Shown here one piece after another: positions 12,090-23,764 of a stretch of DNA of 64,000 nt. Under the pieces are notes generated by a model, which saw only the letters and a program-made list of their open reading frames with translations, had not been told where the DNA came from and ran no database searches. The translations under genes were made by a program, and so were the position numbers. Location: NCBI GenBank assembly GCA_030765045.1, contig CM060964.1, positions 136,190,448 through 136,254,447 on the forward strand. Reading direction: 5' to 3'. This DNA comes from Tenodera sinensis. Lineage: Eukaryota; Arthropoda; Insecta; Mantodea; Mantidae. Position 1 is the stretch's first letter; each line of letters starts with the position of its first letter.

Positions 12090-13020
12090 AGGGAAGAAAA
12101 CAGGCAAACCCATGAGCTGCTACCAGACGCTCTTCAGAGATGATAAGGAAGATCAAGGCCCTCATCTCTAGCAGTAATCCAGCCACACAACGAACCATTG
12201 CAAACAAATTGGGAATATCCCATAAAACTGCTAACAGCATTATAAACAAGTATTTAAATATGGAGAAACGCAGCAAAGGTCGAGTTCATAAGTTGCTGCC
12301 ATGTCACGCACTTGAGAGTCGCATCAACTCAAGAAGGTCTTTGAGAAGCACCTAGCAGGAGAAAAAGGGAAATTTGTGGCCAAATTATTTGAGCCATATA
12401 TGTATCTTAGTGGCTGCAACAAACTCCGTGCAAGTTGCTACTGACCAAGAGGTGACAAAATTTTCAAAAATGGTATGCAGACTGTAGAGAAAGTTGCTCA
12501 CAGGGATTTATTGTCATCGCTTGTTACTGCTACAATGGGAAACTGATAATTCGTAGAGTTGTAAAAAGGCCAAGATCAATTCCAAGTATTATCAGGATGA
12601 AGTTCTCACCCCAATCTACCACACTGAAATCCCGGCTCTATATGGGAGAAACCAAAACAATGTCTGGGTGCACCAAGATGAGGTGTCCAGTCACAGCTGT
12701 TTCGACTGTTGCAGTCTTGCAAAGGATGGAGCAGGAAACTGGAACACACGCTATTCCATTCAGCAACATGCCAGTGAAATCTCCTGATGCCTCTCCAATG
12801 GATGTTTTGCTTTCGACCCTTGTAAAGGACAGTAGGAAGTAGGCACTCTCGAATAAGTGATGGTCTTTGGAAAGGCTGTAAAGAGTGCGAGCTTCTGGGC
12901 AAGATTGCAATACGCAAGAGCCTTCTCCAGTGGAAACTGAAGAGCAGAGCGATTGCTTGGATGAAGGGAAAACAAACAAAGCAAGATCAGTGGTGGAGAC
13001 ATGGCTTTTTGTAAAGTAGG
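12090..13020 (+). pseudogene. Tc1/mariner transposase pseudogene
   Basis: The N-terminal helix-turn-helix is clear: IRKIKALISSSNPATQRTIA then GISHKTANSIINKYL (about 12140-12260). The catalytic region continues across frames: YYQDEV-like near 12590, NNVWVHQDEVSSHS (about 12655-12700, second Asp) and IPFSNMPVKSPDASPMDVLL (about 12753-12812, third acidic position Asp). The C-terminal tail reads ISDGLWKGCKECELLG and LLQWKLKSRAIAWMKGK. Many stops and several frameshifts. Minus-strand open frames covering 12606-13125 are shadows. No inverted repeats found. Confidence 0.82.
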
Positions 13021-13913
13021 AACAAAGTCAAAGTCTTTATCGGAGATAAGGAGCAACCCTCTATATTCATTTAGGAAGGTGGGAAATATCACTTCAGAGT
13101 TTGAACATAGCTGAAAGGGTAACATTAAAAAGGAACCACCTCATACTGTGTATACTTGGGACCGTGTTGTATGCACACCTAGACTCATTGTTGAGAACAT
13201 ATATTTGCAGGATTAATGACATTTTGTAGTCGTAATGAATATTTACTCAAATCTCTCACCATCTGATACAGCGCATTAACCAAATCAACGCATTGGGACC
13301 ATACCTACACATTACAAGAAGTACTAATTTTGTTTTCCCCAGTTTGGCACCCATTAGAAACTCACTTTTGAAATACTGCGATTTAAGCAGAATGAACTGT
13401 GTGCATACTTAATACCATGCTGAGCACTATATAACTTATAAGGGTTCTTTTCGAAGTTTATTTCTGTGAATGGTGTACTAAATTACAACAAACAGAACTG
13501 TCAAAAAACAGATGAAATTACATGCATCTTGTAATCGCTATATTATATTTTAATATGTTTGTATTCAACGCAATATTTTATTCCAACATTCGATATTTTT
13601 ACTGAAGGATTACAGGAGCGGCATCAAATAAGGAGGAATTACAGCCTATTAAGTTTCCAACAGAGCATAAAGCAATGGAGCCAAAATCCTGTATATCAGG
13701 AGCCATTTGAAACACTGCTATTATATTATAAAATTATTTTATTACAAATAGTATATTTATTCAAGATGTTCTCGGGCTTCTAGCTTCAAATCATATTAAA
13801 TAGTATATTATTTTATATCCAAATTATGAAAAAAATAAGATTTGTATGGCCTTAAGCAAATATGTATGTACCCACTAAACTGACAAGGAAACTGCTTGCA
13901 GTTCCCATGTGAG
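13021..13913. other. Unassigned AT-rich stretch
   Basis: No recognisable coding or repeat structure. Confidence 0.5.
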
Positions 13914-14667
13914 TTGAACACATTGTAGTGTTTACCTTGAAGCCGAATTTGTGTTAAAGTGGTATGGTCGAGACGACAAATTGATCCCGGAACACAAGCA
14001 CTCATGAATTGCTGTGTGATTACATTAGCCATTAGCAAAGCTTCCGCTGACATTTTAAGAGGCCATTTCTCTGTTGCGTTGCATAGGACGGAATGACATA
14101 AACCACTGGTTTCACGTCTCTGGGCTCTTCCCTTGGTTGTTGCAACCCGAACCTGCATCACTTTGGAGTCCGTGTCGACATTCGCGAGTGCCAATCGTCT
14201 AAGGTGTCTCCAACTACATTTTCCCCAGTATAGGTAAGCTTTCGCACTAATTTATGTTGAAGCATTGTAAATGTAGAAGCACTGGGTTAGTTCTTGGGTA
14301 AACATTAAACCTAGTCTAATCGGTCTGTGTGATACTTTCACTAATGAAAATACCTACCGCTACGTACCTCCCATTACCCTGGCCTTACATTCTCCTAAGA
14401 ATCCCGATATTTAGTGACCCTTCCCCTTTGAGGGTGGCTGTTACAAGTGATTGAAGCCGTCAAGTGCTTTTTAATAACCGGGACAAATGTTCTTCCCTCT
14501 CCTGAGATGATCCCGGGTAGTTGGTGCCTCCCTCGGTTGGAATCCCCTCTCTCTGGGTGAGATTTAGAGGACAGTTGGTGAAGCTCTGACTTGGAGTAAC
14601 GCGCCGGAACATCCTTCAGACCACCGTTACAAATGGTAGAGGCAGAGTATCTGTGTTAGCACTACAA
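13914..14667 (+). repeat. Dispersed ~750-bp repeat, copy 1
   Basis: Homologous over its length to 21304-22077 in the same orientation. Shared landmarks are TTGAAGCCGAATTT, ATCCCGGAACACA, TAATTTATGTTGAAG, GATTTAGAGGACAGT and CCGTTACAAATGGTAGAGGC. It may be an LTR: the start region has TG, the unit reaches TTACA, and TGGTAGAGGC, two bases later, could be a primer-binding site. No coding sequence follows to test this. The open frame on the minus strand (13808-14194) looks incidental. Confidence 0.8.
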
Positions 14668-15647
14668 GTGACAGAGTGTCCGGTAATCCCATATTATTGG
14701 GAACATGCGGGTATGATACTCGCGGAAGCAGCTGACCCTAGAAGTTAGATTTTTCTCACTTTCATCTCCCCTTTTGTGGGGGATTCAATTGCCATCAGGG
14801 TGAAGGGTGGAACACAGTTAAAGGTAAAAAAATCACCTGCGGTATGGTGGCATATCTAAGAAAGTATCTATATATTACATCCCCCCAGCCTCTACAATAA
14901 TGCTAAGAACTTAAGGATAGCTAATAATACACAGTTTCTCTTAATGGACACGATTGTAGGAATGGCAACGAGATTTTTTTTCTTCAATTAATTATAGCTC
15001 ATAGTATGTAGCGCTGCATTCTCTAAGTTCCCCGAGGATTACTTCGACCGATCAGCTGTGCTGCTTTCAGGAAAACAGATTAAGTTTATAGATCAACACC
15101 ACAGGATTTTGTAATGGCAGCAAAAGCCTGCTAAGTGGTTTCTTGTAACAATGCAGTATAGGACAAAATAACAGACGAACGCGCCTTGATGTTTCTCTTG
15201 TCTGTATCTTACTATCCTTTTTCTGGTTTTACTGTTTTGAGTTCCTTAACGCCATGCAGATTTAAGTAGTTGGATTTCCTTAAGACGTTAGACCCCAGCA
15301 GGCCCACCTCACAAGAAATTTTAAGAGTTCATAAAGAATTATAGATCAAAGAATACCAGTGTCGACGTCTCGTATGCAACCGAAGTGGCCGACACACAAC
15401 TGTTATTAGGAGAAGTAGCGGATTTATATGATTATGCCACAGGTGCAGCTTAGATAAGGAAAAACTTTAGCCTCTCAGGTAGTACTGGTGCACTCAGAGA
15501 GTGGTGGATCAAACCTAGCTCAAACAGAAACCATTTCTAATCTACCTGAAACCTCCACCCCAGTTAGATGTACCATATGCTTTACAGAACCACCGATCTT
15601 AACCCGACAACGCAACTAACGTCCAAAAAAAGCGGCAGAGCAGCAGG
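14668..15647. other. Unassigned stretch
   Basis: If copy 1 is an LTR this would be internal retroelement sequence, but no protease, RT or integrase motif was seen. Confidence 0.45.
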
Positions 15648-15649
15648 TA

Positions 15650-15842
15650 CAATGACCGCCAAGGAAAATCTCTCTGCACGTCCGGTCTATGTCACATTAT
15701 TTAACGCTGTACGAAGCCATGGCCATTTTAGGCCACGCTGCAAGGATAAGTTGCCTAAAACCAATGGAATGGCAATGGCTTCGTATAACGATAAATGTCA
15801 CATAGACAGGAGGTGTAGAGAGATTATCTTTGGCGGTCATTG
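15650..15842. mobile_element. Palindromic MITE with TA duplication
   Basis: 193-bp foldback. The left arm starts CAATGACCGCCAAGG, and the right arm on the other strand starts CAATGACCGCCAAAG. Homology of the arms runs through AATCTCTCT, GTCTATGT and ACGAAGCCAT, about 80-90 bp per arm. TA flanks both ends (15648-15649 and 15843-15844). No coding capacity. The TA target suggests mobilisation by a Tc1/mariner-type transposase. Confidence 0.88.
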
Positions 15843-15844
15843 TA

Positions 15845-17030
15845 CAACCCCCTTTTTCTCGGCTACAAATCGACCCAGGAATATTCGAGCTCAGGTCGAA
15901 TGAGGATGCGCAAGCGCTCATGTAGAACTTTGAATAGGTAGCCACGGCTAACATCTGGGGAGAACGCCATGAACAATTTTTACCGTCCTTCACATCCAGT
16001 TTGTATTTTTGACCTCTTTGATATGTTTTGCTGGATGTAATACCAGAATCTGTTTCTCTACTATCATGTTTTGTAGTTTAAGCAGTTCATTTTGGCGACG
16101 AATTCTTTTTGCATTATCTACTACACTTGACGATATCACACCCTACCGAGTAATAAAGCTGCTTTGCGCTCCAGGTGTATTATTTCGTCCTTAGGTGCGT
16201 TAGTGTCAGGCTTCCCGATGGTTGTCATGTTTATCCCATCTATAAATCCCACACAACTCTCTCAAAGTTAGGTTTCTGTTTCAGTTGTAATCGTTCACAC
16301 ATGCTGTAGTGCACTAAATGTAGTTTCCTTATGTTGCGCTTATGGTTATTTTGAGTATCTGTCTTCGGGTCACTTTCCCAGGCTTTTGCTCTGTGGTTGC
16401 TATCCTTTCCATCTGGGATAGTTGAAAGGGAGTTATCAAGAGTCCTTGACCGCAAGAAGTTTCCCCACTGTTTCACTTTTTTATAGATCACATTACTATA
16501 CAGCACGTCAGACCAAATAATGGTACAGAATTTTGAATTTTGCAGGACCCCCGCCCCATAGTCTTCAGCTCGGCCTTACCTTGTTAACAAGAAATGCAGT
16601 TTCCTTATCTCAAATTTCAAACTACATGTATATACTGCTGTATATACTATGTCAGAAAATTGAAGTCCATCTCCACACCATATTAATAGTTATGTATTTT
16701 AGGATATATGTCCCTATCAGCTGATTAGCTGTCTCTTTCTCCTTAATTATTTACTTTGTTATAATTAAAATCAAATTGTGACCTGTAAGAGACACGAACA
16801 ACAAATGTTACATCCGGGCGTTGATAGTGATAGTCCGGATGTTTTTCAATAACTGCGTCCATAGTTAAATCCGTAGGGGACACTGGGGTCCCAAGTACTG
16901 CTAAGGTCAAAAGAATCTTCAAGTTTATCCCACGCAAAGTTTAAATCCGCCAGGCCTTGTGTGCACTATGCATTAAAGTATATTTCATTGTGTCGTTCGT
17001 GGTATGACTAGTTACTAGGATACTTGAATT
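15845..17030. other. Unassigned stretch
   Basis: Several short open frames on both strands without recognised motifs. The 3' part may be the upstream part of the gypsy element, but no RT or RNase H motif was found. Confidence 0.45.
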
Positions 17031-17039
17031 TTGTTTTGG

Positions 17040-17620
17040 TGTCTGATAGTTCTCTTGGAAGGAGTGTACGAGCGCTACGCTTGTATTGCTTATAGTAAGC
17101 AAAGAAACGTGAAGTTCATCTATGCAATCATGCTGCATTTCTACAAGGGTCACCTGGGATTAAGGAAGACTTTCTCAAAGACAGCATCTCGATTTTATGA
17201 GTGTGTTCTCAGAAACGAAGTTCAAAAATTTGTAAAGGGATGTCAGTCATGTCAGAAGCGGAAAGGTCCAAAGAACATGACACCGGTGGGTCTGTTGCAA
17301 CACATTCCAGCCGACTGTGTTGGACAGCGTTTCGGCATCGACTTAGTGTGACCACTACATAGAATCATACGTGAAAAGCCAGTTGTAGTAACCACGGATT
17401 TCCTGAGCGTGTTAAAACGCGAGCCCTGCCGAATGCATCTGCCCCTCAGGTTGGGAAATTTTGCTTCATAATATTTTATGTTGATATGGCGCACCGTCTA
17501 CTCTATTGACAAGACTCATGTACTGTCTTCTTACGCGAGATTGCGCAGGAACTTTAAAATTGCGGCTATCAGAAACACCTCGCTACAGCCTATAATCCCA
17601 TTTGTGATGGTTTCGTCGAG

Positions 17621-17622
<2 letters not shown>
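17040..17622 (+). pseudogene. Ty3/gypsy integrase fragment
   Basis: The H2C2 zinc-binding domain of an LTR-retrotransposon integrase is clear: HFYKGHLGLRKTFSKTASRF followed by FVKGCQSCQKRKGPKN (about 17134-17280), with the His-His and Cys-x2-Cys pairs kept, then GIDLV. The catalytic core is degraded: VTTDFL (about 17388-17405) would hold the first catalytic Asp and TAYNPICDGFV (about 17577-17611) corresponds to the later TAYHPQ-type motif. A stop after GIDLV and frameshifts break it. A CT/CA microsatellite cuts off the 3' part. No RT, gag or LTR can be tied to it. Confidence 0.85.

Positions 17623-17695
<73 letters not shown>
17623..17695. repeat. (CT)n(CA)n compound microsatellite
   Basis: About 16 CT followed by about 21 CA repeats. 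It begins inside the gypsy integrase fragment. Confidence 0.97.
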
Positions 17696-17696
<1 letters not shown>

Positions 17697-18966
17697 TTCA
17701 TAGCAAACAAATCGACTACGTGAGCAGATTAACAGTTCAAGCCACCTGTCATACCTAAGATCCCGCTCACCTTTTTCTGGTGGTCACAATACTTAATTAC
17801 TCGACTTTCATAATCATTCCATAATCTCTTCTGTTCTTCCGGAATACTCCCTCCGAAATTTAGTTTATTGGGACATTTTTGTTCCTGTCGTTCCTATATC
17901 GAATTGCTATGCAAGTACGTTATGTTTGGGGAGTATATCTTACGTAAGTCACCGTCTGTGTGATAGTGACCTCACAATGAGGTCACTTGAAAACCATACA
18001 TCCAATACAAGTGAGTCACTCAGAGGCTATACTGTTTACGTAGTGTCAACATGTTATCCGACTTGGAAAACGCTGAAGTCACTATGGAAGTGGTCAGCGT
18101 TTTCCTATGGGCCACTAGGTCAAGCGCCTCACGACTACTGATGAATATTTGTTCCTTTCGCCATGCGTTTGTTTCTATTGTCCCCAGTCCTGCGCTGTGT
18201 GCCCATTGGCTCGAGTTCCCCGCACTATGCGTCATACCCCCCCCCCCCCCCCGTTAGGTTTATGACACATTGTACTTTGATGCCGCATGTTCCATCTCTC
18301 GTCCCCGTGTCACTGGGCTTCTCCTCTCGTACTTATTTCCTTTGGTGTGATTCGGCTTCCTTCTTCCCATACCCTGCTTCCTTTGTTTTTGTTTCCTCTC
18401 CTTCCCAGCTGTGGCACCCGATGGTAATCCCCTGGATACACACCTATCTTTGATGTGCAACTCGCCTTTGTGATGGCTAATACTCTGTCCAGACAGCTAT
18501 CTCCGAACGTTCCGGCTTCGCAGCCGTTTCCTCGACGAACTGCCAGCGCTTGCTGCTTAGTGATATCTCCTATCTCCAGTTTTCTATAAGGCTTCTCCGA
18601 TATTCCTGGTGAGCGCATCTGGCAGCTGTTATTCCCGTATACCGCTATAACCAACACCTGCCCCACCTTATATGTTTTGCTGTCTGTGTGCTAAGTGTGG
18701 TAGCGGTGGATAATAGTAACGTCAAACGTAATTTGCGTCTGAGATTATACAGGTTGTTTCACTCTTCTTCGCCTGTGGGTATGACTTCGTGTGAATCTGC
18801 TTGGCTTGCTCGGATGATTACTGCTTATTCATTTGTTGCATGAGGGTGGGCGCCTCACTGCCTCACCTTCCTGCGTTCCACTGCACCTTCTGCATGCCCT
18901 CCTCACCGTCTTTGGTTTCTTAGTTATCCCTACGGTCTCTTAATCTCTAAGAGGCTGATAGTTATA
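17696..18966. other. Unassigned stretch with poly-C run
   Basis: GC-richer than the surrounding sequence, with a 15-base C run at 18238-18252 and pyrimidine-rich sequence at 18290-18420. A minus-strand frame (18310-18666, 118 codons) has no recognisable domain. Confidence 0.45.
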
Positions 18967-19303
18967 GTATGGACCAGGGGAAGACAACTTCGGACCGTGT
19001 GATATATTTAAACGAAGAGCCAGCTTGTACGTTCGTGTGACGTTAGGCGAAAGCGGTGTATTGCTATGCTGCCTAGATCAGCGCGCTACTTGCACGAAAC
19101 AGAATGAACATGAAAAATGTTATTTGGGCATGTTTAGGGAGAACCCTCTTCAGCCTAGGCTGAGGTTTTTTATTTGTTGTGTGAGGAATCTCAACGGCGT
19201 TCGTGCAAATTTTGATTTTATTTTGTGTTTTTGTTGACGTTGTGTAGTGTTGTGTGTAGTGGTTTTGTGTTTGTGTTCAGTTCCCCGTGTTTCACACCAG
19301 TTT

Positions 19304-19681
19304 GAGACCAGGCTTCAAGATGTAGAAACATTGTCAACTACGTTTCAGATCTTTGCGACCCCGTATTCATTGGATGTTAACAATGTTTCTAGCATGTAGC
19401 AATTTGACTTGATAAATTTGCTGAAGGACAAATATAAACACAAGGAAGACTTGGCTAATTTTTATAAGAATGTTCCTCAAACCAGATTTCTGAGGTTGTA
19501 TCCCCTTATTGCACGGATATTATGTATGTTTGGTTCTACGTATGTGTGCGAACAATTCTTTTCTGTTATGAACCTTTCTAAGTCAAAATCCCGAAGCATA
19601 TTGTCAGATCACAATCTAACATGCAGTCTTCGGTTACAAATGTGCCGTACATTTTTACATTGCCTAACATTGACAAACTAG
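19304..19681 (+). pseudogene. hAT transposase C-terminus (GTF2IRD2/FAM200-like)
   Basis: Continuous frame ETRLQDVETLSTTFQIFATP then, after one in-frame TAG at 19397-19399, QFDLINLLKDKYKHKEDL, FGSTYVCEQFFSVMNLSKSK and HNLTCSLRLQM. This is the hAT dimerisation domain as found in GTF2IRD2/FAM200/SCAND3-type transposase relatives. The N-terminal and catalytic parts are absent from the element, so it could only move using a transposase made elsewhere. Confidence 0.88.
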
Positions 19682-19790
19682 TTAAAGAAAAGCGAAACGG
19701 CAAATGTCGGAAAATGTCCACCTAATTGTTCTGTATAACTCTCCTCTAGCTCAGGCAAAATAGTTATAATTGCTGTTCTTTTTGAGTTAT

Positions 19791-19792
<2 letters not shown>

Positions 19793-19870
<78 letters not shown>
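19793..19870. repeat. (GT)n(TA)n compound microsatellite
   Basis: About 22 GT then 17 TA units, directly before the SINE head. Confidence 0.97.
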
Positions 19871-19871
<1 letters not shown>

Positions 19872-20045
19872 CGCAGTTGGTAGCGCGCTTGCCTCTGGCG
19901 CGGAGGACCCGGGTTCGATCCCCGGTACCAGCATGGGGATTTTATCCCCTCTGGTATGTCTGGCGAGGGGGACCAATTGAGGAGCTACTTGATGGAGAAG
20001 TAACGTATAACTGGCCGGGAGAGCTCGGGGCTCGGACTATTCCGT
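19871..20045 (+). mobile_element. tRNA-derived SINE (family 4)
   Basis: GCGCAGTTGGTAGCGCGCTT contains an A box and GGTTCGATCCC (19912-19922) is a consensus B box. The 62-nt head still resembles a tRNA up to GGTACCAGC. The body reads GGTATGTCTGGCGAGGGG and GGCCGGGAGAGCTCGGGGC. A real tRNA gene is unlikely because the 5' acceptor arm is replaced by the TA repeat and a SINE body follows. Exact 3' end unresolved. Confidence 0.8.
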
Positions 20046-20180
20046 AATTGAAACAGTCAGCATTAAAATTACGATGTCCCACACGCCGTTTCCTCTTCCC
20101 CGCTGTGACGACACACGTTCAACTGGCCTTCACGTGAGCTGACGTCACAGCAGCGATACCTGTCTTCCCCTGGTATGGAC

Positions 20181-21303
20181 AGTAGTTCTTTGCCGGTGAC
20201 CTACTTACCTCGCGAGTCTATGCCTGACGTCACCATGCTGCTGTCCGAGGCTTGCGCGAAACTCAGGCTACGGCCCGAATACGTCATCTTTGGAACAGCT
20301 GATGGAGACAAACCGAGCCTCGACCGAGCCCAACTTTCCCGTTTGGAGGAAAAGCGTAAGGAAATGATATCCACTGAATTGTCACTCATTATTGAAAATA
20401 AAAACGCGTAACAAAAATACCTGCACAATATTATGCGTTATATAATCAATTACATATCAATACAATAAAGATAAACTATCTAATCATGTCAATAGCTCCT
20501 ATTATCAAATTTTAAATATGAGTCACGTAATTATTGCCAAATGTAATTCCATTGAAACTGAAGACTTACATATAAATGGAACATTCCATTCTCATTAGTA
20601 TTTTGATTTTTAACGACCCAATGCGACTAATCGGTATATTATAACTAGTCAGTCATGTTAAAAGAATGGTAACACTGATATGTTGCTTACCCCGGAGAGG
20701 CTGGAAGACTTCAATGGAATCAATAACTCACCAGAAACTGCTTCATTTTCATGAACGCATGGACATTGTTCACAACTTCCCTAGTTTGGCTATGCAAAGT
20801 TTTTGTGCCAAGTTTTGATAAAATTGGAGGCATTTTACTTCGTATAAGAATGCAGAAGACAATAATCTAACAATAAGACAACCTAATAATAAGCAATAAC
20901 CTTCACCTCACCTTCAATAAACACACGCCAAAACACAGTCCAAGTTTAATTATAGAAACGCTAACTGTGCACAGCGAGTTCAAATATCATAAGCAGATGA
21001 CTGCAAGAGAAACGCCACTCGTAATACAGCTTCCGCTAGATTAAACTAGCTGTATTCACTGCGCATGCGCGAGTGTTGTGGGCTCAGTAGCTGTCCAGAT
21101 AACCACTGCGCAACCAGGCTTCACCGGCACAGAACTAGCGCCCGAGCTATATTCTCGGCCTGCCACAGATTTCTTTTTGTCTCATTTTCCATCCCTTCTG
21201 GTATGTATTGTATAGGCAGGTCATGCCTGTTGCCTCCCGAGCTGTAGTCACCTTTTGGAACCGGCGTGGGAGGGGGGGGGGGGGGAGAGAAATGTGGAGA
21301 TTA
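20181..21303. other. Unassigned stretch, short open frame and poly-G run
   Basis: Beginning at the hAT duplication, an open frame (20175-20411; SMPDVTMLLSEACAKLRLRP inside) of 78 codons has coding-like composition but no family I recognise. If it belonged to a gene it would have been split by the hAT. A 14-base G run lies at 21272-21285. The rest is featureless. Confidence 0.4.
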
Positions 21304-22077
21304 TCTTGAACATGCATATTTTTGAAGCCGAATTTATTCTAAGTGTATAGCTGAGACGATAAATGAATCCCGGAACACATGCAGTCATGAAATTTCTGAG
21401 TGGTATATAATAAGCCCTGGGTTTATTGGCGGTCTTATTAGTCATAGGTATGCTAAGATTTTGCTAATGTTTCAGGCCATTCCTCTTTGCCGTAAAGTAC
21501 GGATGGGATTATTTACAACCCCGGGTTTCGCGTCTCGTGGCGTTTTGCCTAGTTATTGCTGCCTTAACCTGCGTCACTTTGGGGTCCTATCGCCACTTTG
21601 AAATTCGCGAGTGACAACCGTAAAGATACCTCCAACTACATCTTCTCCAGTTAAAGGAAGTTTTCGCCCTAATTTATGTTGAAGTACTGTAAATGTGGAA
21701 AGGCCGGGATGGTTTTGGGGAAAGCACTAGACCCAGTCTAATCTGTTCTGCGTGACACTTAAGTAATGGAAATACCTAGTTACCTACCTTCCAATACCTT
21801 GCCCAAGCGATTGTAAACGCCTTACTTCCTGCTAAGAGATGGGCGGCCGTTACACAGTGGTTGAAGTCGCCGGGTGCTTATACTAACCGGAACAAATGAT
21901 CACCCTTCTAAGAAGATACCGTGTAGTTGTGTCTCCTTCGGTTGCAAACCTCTGCCTGGGGGTAAGATTTAGAGGACAGTCGTAAAACCTTGACTTGGAG
22001 TGGTATCAGGTAACGCGTCCTTCTGACGACCGTTACAAATGGTAGAGGCGCTAGGTACTTGCTTTAGTACCATTACA
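21304..22077 (+). repeat. Dispersed ~750-bp repeat, copy 2
   Basis: Second copy of the repeat at 13914-14667, same orientation, with moderate divergence and small indels along the length. Homology begins near TTTTTGAAGCCGAATTT and fades a few tens of bases after ACAAATGGTAGAGGC. No direct duplication could be assigned. Confidence 0.8.
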
Positions 22078-22249
22078 ACATAAATGCCATAGTCACGATG
22101 TGGATGGTTGAGATGTTCAAGATTTCTTAACTTCTGAACTGAAGCAAGGACAACAATTAACACTTGCATGCTTTTCAAGAAATAATGGTCAAACAGTGTT
22201 TTCACTTTGGAAACTAATTGGAATACAAATTGATGAAGGATAAAGGCTA

Positions 22250-23740
22250 TCTGTTAAATGACACAACAAATTAGTCTGGAAAAAACAGGCAGATATTAAA
22301 TATAATCGACTGCCTAAAATTCTGTGAACATGAAATTGCTCTAAGAGGACATAACAGAAAAGAAAAATTGCTAAATTGTAGATACATATTCTTGTATCCG
22401 GTTCATAAAACTGCTAAGCTAGATAACAACTTACTTGAACATTTGGAGGAATCCAAAGTTAACTATACATCAGTGATATACAAAATTAAGTAACTGGAGT
22501 GTAACTCCCAGGTTTACAAAGAAACCAATCAGGATGTAAACAAAGCGATGTTTTTGTCTGTATAGGTGGAAGAAACCACCAATATCTCTACCAAGACACA
22601 GTTGTGAATGGTTTATTTTCTTCAGGAATCACAGTGGAACATTTCCATACACCTTATTGAAAGATCCACACTAGGGATTGCCCAAAGCATTGGAGCTGTG
22701 CAAACTGAAAGATAAACTGGTCTCAAACATATGATGGCGGATTTGCATTCTGAAGAGTGCAACATGGAAACCAGGAACTTCTAAGGGCTCCGTATCCATG
22801 TGCCTACTTTGTGCATTGCTATGCACACCCACTTTAGCTTATTATGCAACAAGTATGCTCTACCATCACAGCCATCAGGACTTTTTTTTTTGCCAGTTTA
22901 TCTGCAGTTTCTTGTCCATCTAGTAAAAGCATGGTTTTACTTAAGAGGTGTGTCACTGAAGGCTACTGTGGACATCTCAAATAAGATGGAATTTGCAGAG
23001 TAGAATTGTCAATAGTGTTTCAAAATTATTCAGAAAGATGGCACATGAGATTTTGTGTAAATAAGGAAAGCAACTGTACTAATATAGTTTCTTGAAGATA
23101 TGGGATTATTTTTCTTCTTGGATTTTTTTTAACCGAGTAATGTCTTTCATTGAAATGTTTTACAATATTTTACAGAAGAAAATTACAACAATGGTATATG
23201 TGAAGGAACATCATAAATTTGTAGCTGCCACCAGTTACATTAGGAATGAACTAGCACACACACCAGATGATGGTTCTGTAATATTATGTAGCTTCTCTAG
23301 GAAGAGAATAAGAAGTGTTAATTAAACAGTGTGCACTATTGATTGCAGCGATATAATTATTCAGCAAGCTGAAAAAAGATCTGGTGCATCTGAACACTTA
23401 GTGTTTCAATTTAGTTAATCCTGCCAAATTTAATTACTTTAAAGCCCAAGTTTCCTGCTGATTGTCACAACTGTGCCAAGTGCTTCCCTTTCACAGAAGA
23501 GGGAAAACTAAACAGTGAACATGTATGCTTTGCTCCAGTGAAGACATCATTCCTATAAAGCCCAACTTATATGTGTGTAATGTATTAGCTCAGCATACAG
23601 TATGTCAACAATATATTTTGTTTGCCTTTCTATTCACCCAGTGTCCCAAAATAACCCAGTCTGTAAATAGATTGCTGGGCGTTAGCAGTATCAAAACATA
23701 CTGTACTAATGAACAAATAAATTTCCATCAAGTTCATGTA
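22250..23740 (+). pseudogene. hAT transposase pseudogene (DUF4371/ZMYM1-like)
   Basis: Across frames, in the expected order: IDCLKFCEHEIALRGHNRKE (about 22300-22362), then VEETTNISTKTQL (about 22568-22605; D to E at the first catalytic position), then IAQSIGAVQTE and GLKHMMADLHSE, then a His/Cys region VPTLCIAMHTHFSLLC (about 22800-22850). After it come MSFIEMFYNILQKK (about 23140-23185), CSDIIIQQAEKRSGASEHL and, at the end, a decayed dimerisation segment LLGVSSIKTYCTNEQI. Dozens of changes separate it from a working frame. It ends next to the oppositely oriented piggyBac remnant. Confidence 0.75.
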
Positions 23741-23764
23741 TTTTATGTTTAAGCTTTATTTTTT

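Larger units (their letters stand above)
18975..20172 (+). mobile_element. hAT element with intact borders, internally deleted
   Basis: Both termini carry CAGGGGAAGACA (left at 18975; right, on the other strand, ending at 20172). A perfect 8-bp duplication GTATGGAC lies at 18967-18974 and 20173-20180. Only the transposase C-terminus remains (19304-19681). The right half holds a GT/TA microsatellite and a SINE. Confidence 0.93.

Noticed and set aside
12606..13125. Overlapping minus-strand ORFs of 103-121 codons
   Set aside because: They are antisense shadows of the Tc1/mariner remnant, which has recognisable motifs on the plus strand.
18310..18666. 118-codon minus-strand ORF as a host gene
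   Set aside because: No recognisable domain; it lies over a pyrimidine-rich, low-complexity tract that favours long antisense frames.
19871..19935. Genuine tRNA gene
   Set aside because: A and B boxes are good, but the 5' acceptor arm is replaced by a TA repeat and a SINE body follows. The other tRNA-like heads (1440, 5860, 7060, 7890, 28950) are rejected for the same reason.
19796..19980. ORFs rich in Cys-Val and Ile-Tyr repeats
   Set aside because: They translate the GT/TA microsatellite and carry no information.
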